A DNA stretch of 46,701 nucleotides from Comamonadaceae bacterium (lineage in GTDB: Bacteria > Pseudomonadota > Gammaproteobacteria > Burkholderiales > Burkholderiaceae_C), in contig JAIXOZ010000039.1 of NCBI GenBank assembly GCA_027486495.1, positions 1 through 46,701 of the forward strand, given 5' to 3'. The notes below the pieces were generated by a model. That model had not been told where the DNA came from. It saw nothing but the letters and a program-made list of their open reading frames with translations, and ran no database searches. Shown here in pieces: positions 43,003-46,701 of the stretch (position 1 is the first letter of the stretch; each line of letters begins with the position of its first letter). The position numbers and the translations under genes are program-made.

Positions 43003-43362
43003 TCAGCCAAGGCGTGCGCAATACCGACCGTAGTTTGATCCAGAGGGATCGATGAAGAGGTAAGGGCGACCGGGCGCATGCACTTCGACACAAAGCCTGC
43101 CATCTCCGTAATAGCCGCCCTTTCCATTGAGCCAATCGCGAGACTGGACAAGGTTCATCGCAAAGCTGTCGAACTCTGCAGGCTCCATCTCGCGGGTTTC
43201 GGTGATGTAGACGGTGCAGTCTTCGCTGCCAGCGATCTCGCTCATGGTGGCGGGCTTGCGGCCAAAGGGCAGTCGGATGCTGAGCTCTTCGACCTCCATG
43301 TCCTTGCCATCGAACTGGATGGTCAGAGGCTTGCGTTCAATTGTGATGGTCATGGTTTTCAT
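43003..43362 (-). CDS. Hypothetical phage-associated protein
   Basis: This is a 119-residue protein (MKTMTITIERKPLTIQFDGK start). It contains YITETREMEPAEFDSFAMNL and ends HAPGRPYLFIDPSGSNYGRY. It is in the same leftward cluster as the DUF3489-like and DUF6900-like genes, which often occur together in such elements. The start at 43362 lies 7 bases from the stop of the DUF3489 gene, so the three are probably one operon. Its function is unknown. Confidence 0.7.
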   Translation of the reverse strand: MKTMTITIERKPLTIQFDGKDMEVEELSIRLPFGRKPATMSEIAGSEDCTVYITETREMEPAEFDSFAMNLVQSRDWLNGKGGYYGDGRLCVEVHAPGRPYLFIDPSGSNYGRYCARLG

Positions 43363-43369
43363 GTGAACC

Positions 43370-43813
43370 TCAGGCAGCTTGGTTGGTGATTCGGTAGATG
43401 CGGTCTGCACCGGTTTGCTTTTCTGAAGTGATCTCCAGGCCCAGCTTCTTCTTGAGAGCTCCAGCCATGGCACCTCGCACCGTGTGAACCTGCCAACCAG
43501 TGGCCTCGGTCATCTGGGGCAGCGTGGCACCCTCTGCGCGTGTGAGCAGCTCAATCAGTACGGCTTGCTTGGTGCCCTCACGCTTGGCGCGCGGCGCTTG
43601 ATTCGTGATGCCAATCGCCTGCAGCCCTGTGGCTGTGGCCACGAAAACCTCAGGCTCTGCGGCGCTTGGCTCGATGAGCTCAGCGTTGTGCATCGAGGTC
43701 AGCACCTTGATGCGAGCCCCGCCCTTGAGGGTGTCGGGGAAGTTGGTCAGTTTCTTTTGGGGATGCTGCGCAGCCGCTTCGAGTAGCGCGCGTTGGGTGT
43801 CCGTGAGTTTCAT
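43370..43813 (-). CDS. DUF3489 family protein
   Basis: This is a 147-residue protein. The N-terminal helix MKLTDTQRALLEAAAQHPQK is followed by a C-terminal winged-helix-like TKQAVLIELLTRAEGATLPQ, MTEATGWQVHTVRGAMAGAL and KKKLGLEITSEKQ. That C-terminal pattern is the DUF3489 signature, a putative DNA-binding domain frequent in prophages. The start at 43813 overlaps the stop of the upstream small gene as ATGA. A longer start at 44068 is not needed. Confidence 0.88.
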   Translation of the reverse strand: MKLTDTQRALLEAAAQHPQKKLTNFPDTLKGGARIKVLTSMHNAELIEPSAAEPEVFVATATGLQAIGITNQAPRAKREGTKQAVLIELLTRAEGATLPQMTEATGWQVHTVRGAMAGALKKKLGLEITSEKQTGADRIYRITNQAA

Positions 43814-44016
43814 TGTTTGCCTTTCGATGTTGTGGATGTGTTTTTTCCTGCTTCGATCCCTGCGGCGTAAGCAGCCTCCATCGCGCTCTTGATGCACCAG
43901 ACTGCGACGTCGTGGAAGTCCGAGCGATCGCTGTTTTGTGTCTCCAGCGTTTCGATGAACAAGTGTTCTTTGGCGATCTGCGCGAGCAGCTTGTTCAGGT
44001 CCTTGTTTTGTTTCAT
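43810..44016 (-). CDS. Small DUF6900-like protein
   Basis: This is a 68-residue protein (MKQNKDLNKLLAQIAKEHLF start; ETQNSDRSDFHDVAVWCIKS, then AMEAAYAAGIEAGK). I associate the 'FHDVAVWxIKxALxxAYxAG' region with DUF6900. It has an AAAGGA site and is coupled to the DUF3489 gene by an ATGA overlap. The function is unknown. Confidence 0.8.
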   Translation of the reverse strand: MKQNKDLNKLLAQIAKEHLFIETLETQNSDRSDFHDVAVWCIKSAMEAAYAAGIEAGKNTSTTSKGKQ

Positions 44017-44123
44017 TGGCTTGGTTCCTTTCGTTCATCCAATGTGATGGATTGACGCTCTGAATCAAGGTGAAGCCAAGTCAATTTTTGAAGCTGTCGC
44101 TTATTCCTTGAAAGACGATTGAG

Positions 44124-44492
44124 ATGCCGCGAAGTGCGCCCACTCCATGCCGATACCCAGGTTGCGCAAAGGTGCTCAACGTGCCTGGGTACTGCGCCAA
44201 TCACCAGTCGAAAGTGCACCGTGAGTACGGGCGTGCGCGGCGTGGGTTTGATACGGAGCTGGGCTTTTATCAATCGGCCAGGTGGCGCAACACCCGTGCA
44301 GCGGTGTTACGGGATAACCCGCTTTGCTGCAGGTGCCAGGCCAAGGGGCTGTTGCAACCGGCCAAGGTTGTTGACCACATCGTTCCAGTCAAAGAAGGCG
44401 GTGAGCGCTTTGAGCGAGCGAACCTGCAGAGCCTGTGCGTGCCCTGTCACAACGCCAAGACCGCCTCAGAGACCGCATCCTCGCGCCAGTGA
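44124..44492 (+). CDS. HNH endonuclease (phage type)
   Basis: This is a 122-residue nuclease. The HNH motif is built from CCRCQ (69-71), DHIVPVKEGG (D84-H85), ERANLQSLC with N100 and CVPCHNAKT with H109; the Cys pairs bind zinc. An additional N-terminal Cys set (CRYPGCAK, YCANH) suggests a second zinc site. HNH endonucleases next to terminases are usual in HK97-type phages, where they assist DNA packaging. It lies 164 bases upstream of the small terminase. Confidence 0.93.
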   Translation: MPRSAPTPCRYPGCAKVLNVPGYCANHQSKVHREYGRARRGFDTELGFYQSARWRNTRAAVLRDNPLCCRCQAKGLLQPAKVVDHIVPVKEGGERFERANLQSLCVPCHNAKTASETASSRQ

Positions 44493-44656
44493 CCCCGTCC
44501 TGAGGGGGTAGGGGGGATGAATCTCTACAGACTGCCTTCGAAGATGCGTGCGCTTGCGCAAATTTTTGTGCGTGCAAATTGAACAAGGGGGGGTATCCCC
44601 CAAAGCCTGCAACAAAGGCAGTGCATCAGATGAACATCAAACCAAGCGGGTGATTT

Positions 44657-45118
44657 ATGGGTGGACGCAAGCCACTGCCGACTCAAGTCAAGCAGATCAA
44701 AGGGACCTTGCAGCCATGCCGGACCAACTACCACGAGCCCGTCCCAGAGGGCTTGCTGGTCGAGCCCCCGGACTACATGCCTGAGGGTGCCAAGGCTGCC
44801 TGGCGCTACGCACTTGAATGTGCCCCGCCCACGCTGATCCGCAAGCTCGACATGTCCGTGCTGGAGATCTGGGCTTGTGCAGCAGATCTCTACCGGCAGG
44901 CTCAGGCGGGCATCGGCAAGACGGGACTTCTGGTGAAGGCACCCCATAGCGGTGTGCCCATGCAATCGCCGTACTTGGCCATTGCCAACAAGCAGGCCCA
45001 GATCATGACCAAGGCTGCGATCGAGATGGGGTTCACCCCAGCGTCTCGCTCGCGCATCTCCATTCCAAACGAGCGACCGGGCGAAGAGCTCGATCTTTGG
45101 GAGGACATTGTTGGGTAA
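44657..45118 (+). CDS. Phage terminase small subunit, P27-like
   Basis: This is a 153-residue protein. MGGRKPLPTQVKQIKGTLQP is the P27-type N-terminus, then PEGAKAAWRYALECAPPTLI, and MSVLEIWACAADLYRQAQAG in the centre. The subunit recognises the packaging site and presents it to the large terminase. It is followed after 15 bases by the large subunit. The start at 44657 is the family start. Confidence 0.9.
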   Translation: MGGRKPLPTQVKQIKGTLQPCRTNYHEPVPEGLLVEPPDYMPEGAKAAWRYALECAPPTLIRKLDMSVLEIWACAADLYRQAQAGIGKTGLLVKAPHSGVPMQSPYLAIANKQAQIMTKAAIEMGFTPASRSRISIPNERPGEELDLWEDIVG

Positions 45119-45133
45119 GACCGAGAGCAAGCG

Positions 45134-46701
45134 ATGAGTGGATATGCCGCGAGCGCCAAACAATATGCACAGCGCGTTGTCTCCCATGAGATCCTGACCT
45201 GCGAGTGGGTCCAGAAAGCCTGCAAACGCCAGCTCGATGACCTGATCCGTTTCAAACGCAAGAGCAGTCTCTACCAGTTCAACCCGGAACTGCTTGACCG
45301 CTATGGCAGGCCCTACCGGCCAGCGGACAACCTGTGCGCCTTCATTGAGCGACTGCCCCACGTCAAAGGCCCGCTGGCCAGCAAGATGATCGTTCTGGAG
45401 CCCTGGCAGGTGTTCATCCTGTCCACGGTCTTTGGGTGGGTCAAATCAGACGGCAAGCGCCGCTTCAGGCGATCCTACATCGAAGTGCCTCGGGGCAACG
45501 CCAAGTCCACCCTGTCCTCGGCAGTTGGTCTGTACATGCTGGCAGCCGACCGTGAGGGTGGCGCTGAGGTGTATTCGTTGGCCACTACAAGGGATCAGGC
45601 CCGCATTGTCTTTGGCGATGCCCAGACCATGGCACGCCTGAGCCCGGGATTTCGGAACCGTTTTGCCGTCAATGTTGGTGCGCACAACATGCATGTGCTC
45701 CAGACCGGCTCCAAGTTCGAGGCGCTCTCGGCAGAAGGCTCCACGCTCGACGGCTTGAACATCCACTTCGGTTGCATCGACGAGTTGCACGCCCACAAAA
45801 CCCGAACGGTCTATGACGTGGTGGAGACCGGTACCGGCAAGCGGGACAACTCACTGCTGTGGGTGATCACCACGGCTGGCAGCAACCGCTCGGGGATTTG
45901 TTACGAGGTCAGGAGCTTTGTCACCAAGCTGCTCAACCGGGTGTTCGAGGACGACTCTCAGTTCGGGATCATTTACGGCCTCGATGAAGGGGACGACTGG
46001 ACGATCAAGGACTCCCTCATCAAGGCCAATCCCAACTGGGGCATCTCGGTCCGTGAGGAGATCCTGACTCCCCTGCAGGCCAAGGCCATGCAGTTGCCCA
46101 GCGCGGTCAACAACTTCAAGACCAAGCACCTCAACGAGTGGGTGAGCGCGGACAAGGCCTGGATGGACATGCGGGCCTGGGACGCGAACACCAACCCCGA
46201 TCTGGAGCTGGACCAGTTCTTGGGCCAGCCCTGCTGGGTGGGCCTGGACCTGGCCAGCAAGACGGACATTGCAGCGCTCGTCATGGTGTTTCAGCATCCC
46301 GACATAGCCGACGCATATGCCGTGTTTGGCAAGTACTACCTGCCAGAGGACACGGTCCAGGCTGCTGGCAACAGCCAGTACGAAGGCTGGGCCCATACCG
46401 GACGCCTGTCTGTGACGCCGGGCAACGTGATCGACTTCAGCTGGATCGAGGCCGATTTGCAGGACATCGCAACCCGGTTTTCGGTGGAAGCCGTGGCCTT
46501 CGATCCGTTTCAGGCCACACAGCTGTCCACACGGATGCTCTCCGAGGGCCTGCCCATGATCGAGGTGCGTCCTACGGTGCTCAATTTCAGCGAACCGATG
46601 AAGACGCTTGAAGCCCTGGTCCTGCAAAAGAAGCTCGTCCATGACGGCGACCCGGTATTGGCCTGGATGGCCAGCAACGTGGTGGCCCACACGGACGTCA
46701 A
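45134..46701 (+). CDS. Phage terminase large subunit (3' end outside window)
   Basis: About 522 residues are visible, starting MSGYAASAKQYAQRVVSHEI. The ATPase Walker A-like motif is VPRGNAKSTL (about 118-127) and Walker B is GCIDELH (about 213-219). The C-terminal nuclease begins with VGLDLASKTD near residue 370. This is the Terminase_1, HK97-type large subunit that cuts and pumps DNA into capsids. The frame is open to the window edge, so the gene is partial. Its presence means portal, protease and capsid genes are expected to the right. Confidence 0.93.
   Translation, partial: MSGYAASAKQYAQRVVSHEILTCEWVQKACKRQLDDLIRFKRKSSLYQFNPELLDRYGRPYRPADNLCAFIERLPHVKGPLASKMIVLEPWQVFILSTVFGWVKSDGKRRFRRSYIEVPRGNAKSTLSSAVGLYMLAADREGGAEVYSLATTRDQARIVFGDAQTMARLSPGFRNRFAVNVGAHNMHVLQTGSKFEALSAEGSTLDGLNIHFGCIDELHAHKTRTVYDVVETGTGKRDNSLLWVITTAGSNRSGICYEVRSFVTKLLNRVFEDDSQFGIIYGLDEGDDWTIKDSLIKANPNWGISVREEILTPLQAKAMQLPSAVNNFKTKHLNEWVSADKAWMDMRAWDANTNPDLELDQFLGQPCWVGLDLASKTDIAALVMVFQHPDIADAYAVFGKYYLPEDTVQAAGNSQYEGWAHTGRLSVTPGNVIDFSWIEADLQDIATRFSVEAVAFDPFQATQLSTRMLSEGLPMIEVRPTVLNFSEPMKTLEALVLQKKLVHDGDPVLAWMASNVVAHTDV

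Larger units (their letters stand above)
17704..46701. mobile_element. Prophage-like element with defence cargo, running off the right edge
   Basis: The left border is placed at the 3' end of the CAT tRNA, where core genes stop. Inside are a serine recombinase module, an HU gene, phage replication genes, a phage methyltransferase and terminases, plus CBASS, AbiE and the dioxygenase/HEPN operon. The right border lies beyond the window. No repeat of the tRNA end was found inside it, so the exact limits are not proven, and the CBASS part could be a separate insertion. Confidence 0.65.

Noticed and set aside
45851..46690. 279-residue minus-strand frame near the right edge
   Set aside because: It is antisense to the large terminase, whose Walker and nuclease motifs read through on the plus strand.

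Overview
The window looks like a chromosome segment of a betaproteobacterium, probably Burkholderiales/Comamonadaceae. This is inferred from core gene content and order (prs, rplY, pth, ispE, lolB, mutM-mutY, rapZ-recN-nadK-hrcA), moderately high GC and the repeat style, not from a database search.

Bases 1 to about 17,700 are ordinary housekeeping DNA: the end of a rubrerythrin gene, an Fe-S oxidoreductase with a DUF3501 partner, a YciO/Sua5-type protein, an EamA transporter coupled to a PHP phosphoesterase, a small ferredoxin, pth, rplY, prs, tRNA-Gln(TTG), ispE-lolB-TPR protein, mutM-mutY, rapZ-recN-nadK and hrcA. The block ends with a tRNA carrying anticodon CAT.

Directly after this tRNA the character changes, and the rest (about 17,704 to 46,701, continuing past the window) is accessory DNA. 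First comes a complete type II CBASS operon on the minus strand: patatin phospholipase CapV, a DncV-like cGAS/CD-NTase, E2-E1 fusion Cap2 and JAMM protease Cap3. Next are a coiled-coil HTH regulator and an HU protein (plus strand), then a tightly coupled minus-strand recombinase module: small ORF, DUF2924, serine recombinase and a free-standing recombinase C-terminal-like domain.

Between about 26.2 and 32.7 kb lies cargo. It holds an unrecognised two-gene operon behind a sigma70-like promoter whose -10 is covered by a LexA-like box. It also holds a translationally coupled three-gene operon (membrane-anchored protein, TauD-like Fe(II)/2-oxoglutarate dioxygenase, HEPN/zinc-ribbon protein), and an AbiEi/AbiEii toxin-antitoxin pair with an inverted-repeat operator. 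The dioxygenase-HEPN operon is the best candidate for an undescribed system.

From 32.8 kb the DNA is phage-like: an operator cluster, an AlpA-type HTH, an SSB-like protein, a P4-family primase/helicase, small DUF proteins, repeats that may be an origin, and a ParB-methyltransferase fusion. After a decayed stretch come a SHOCT membrane protein, DUF3489/DUF6900-type genes, an HNH endonuclease, a P27-like small terminase and the start of a large terminase. The whole reads as a prophage-like element with defence cargo, its packaging genes running off the right edge.
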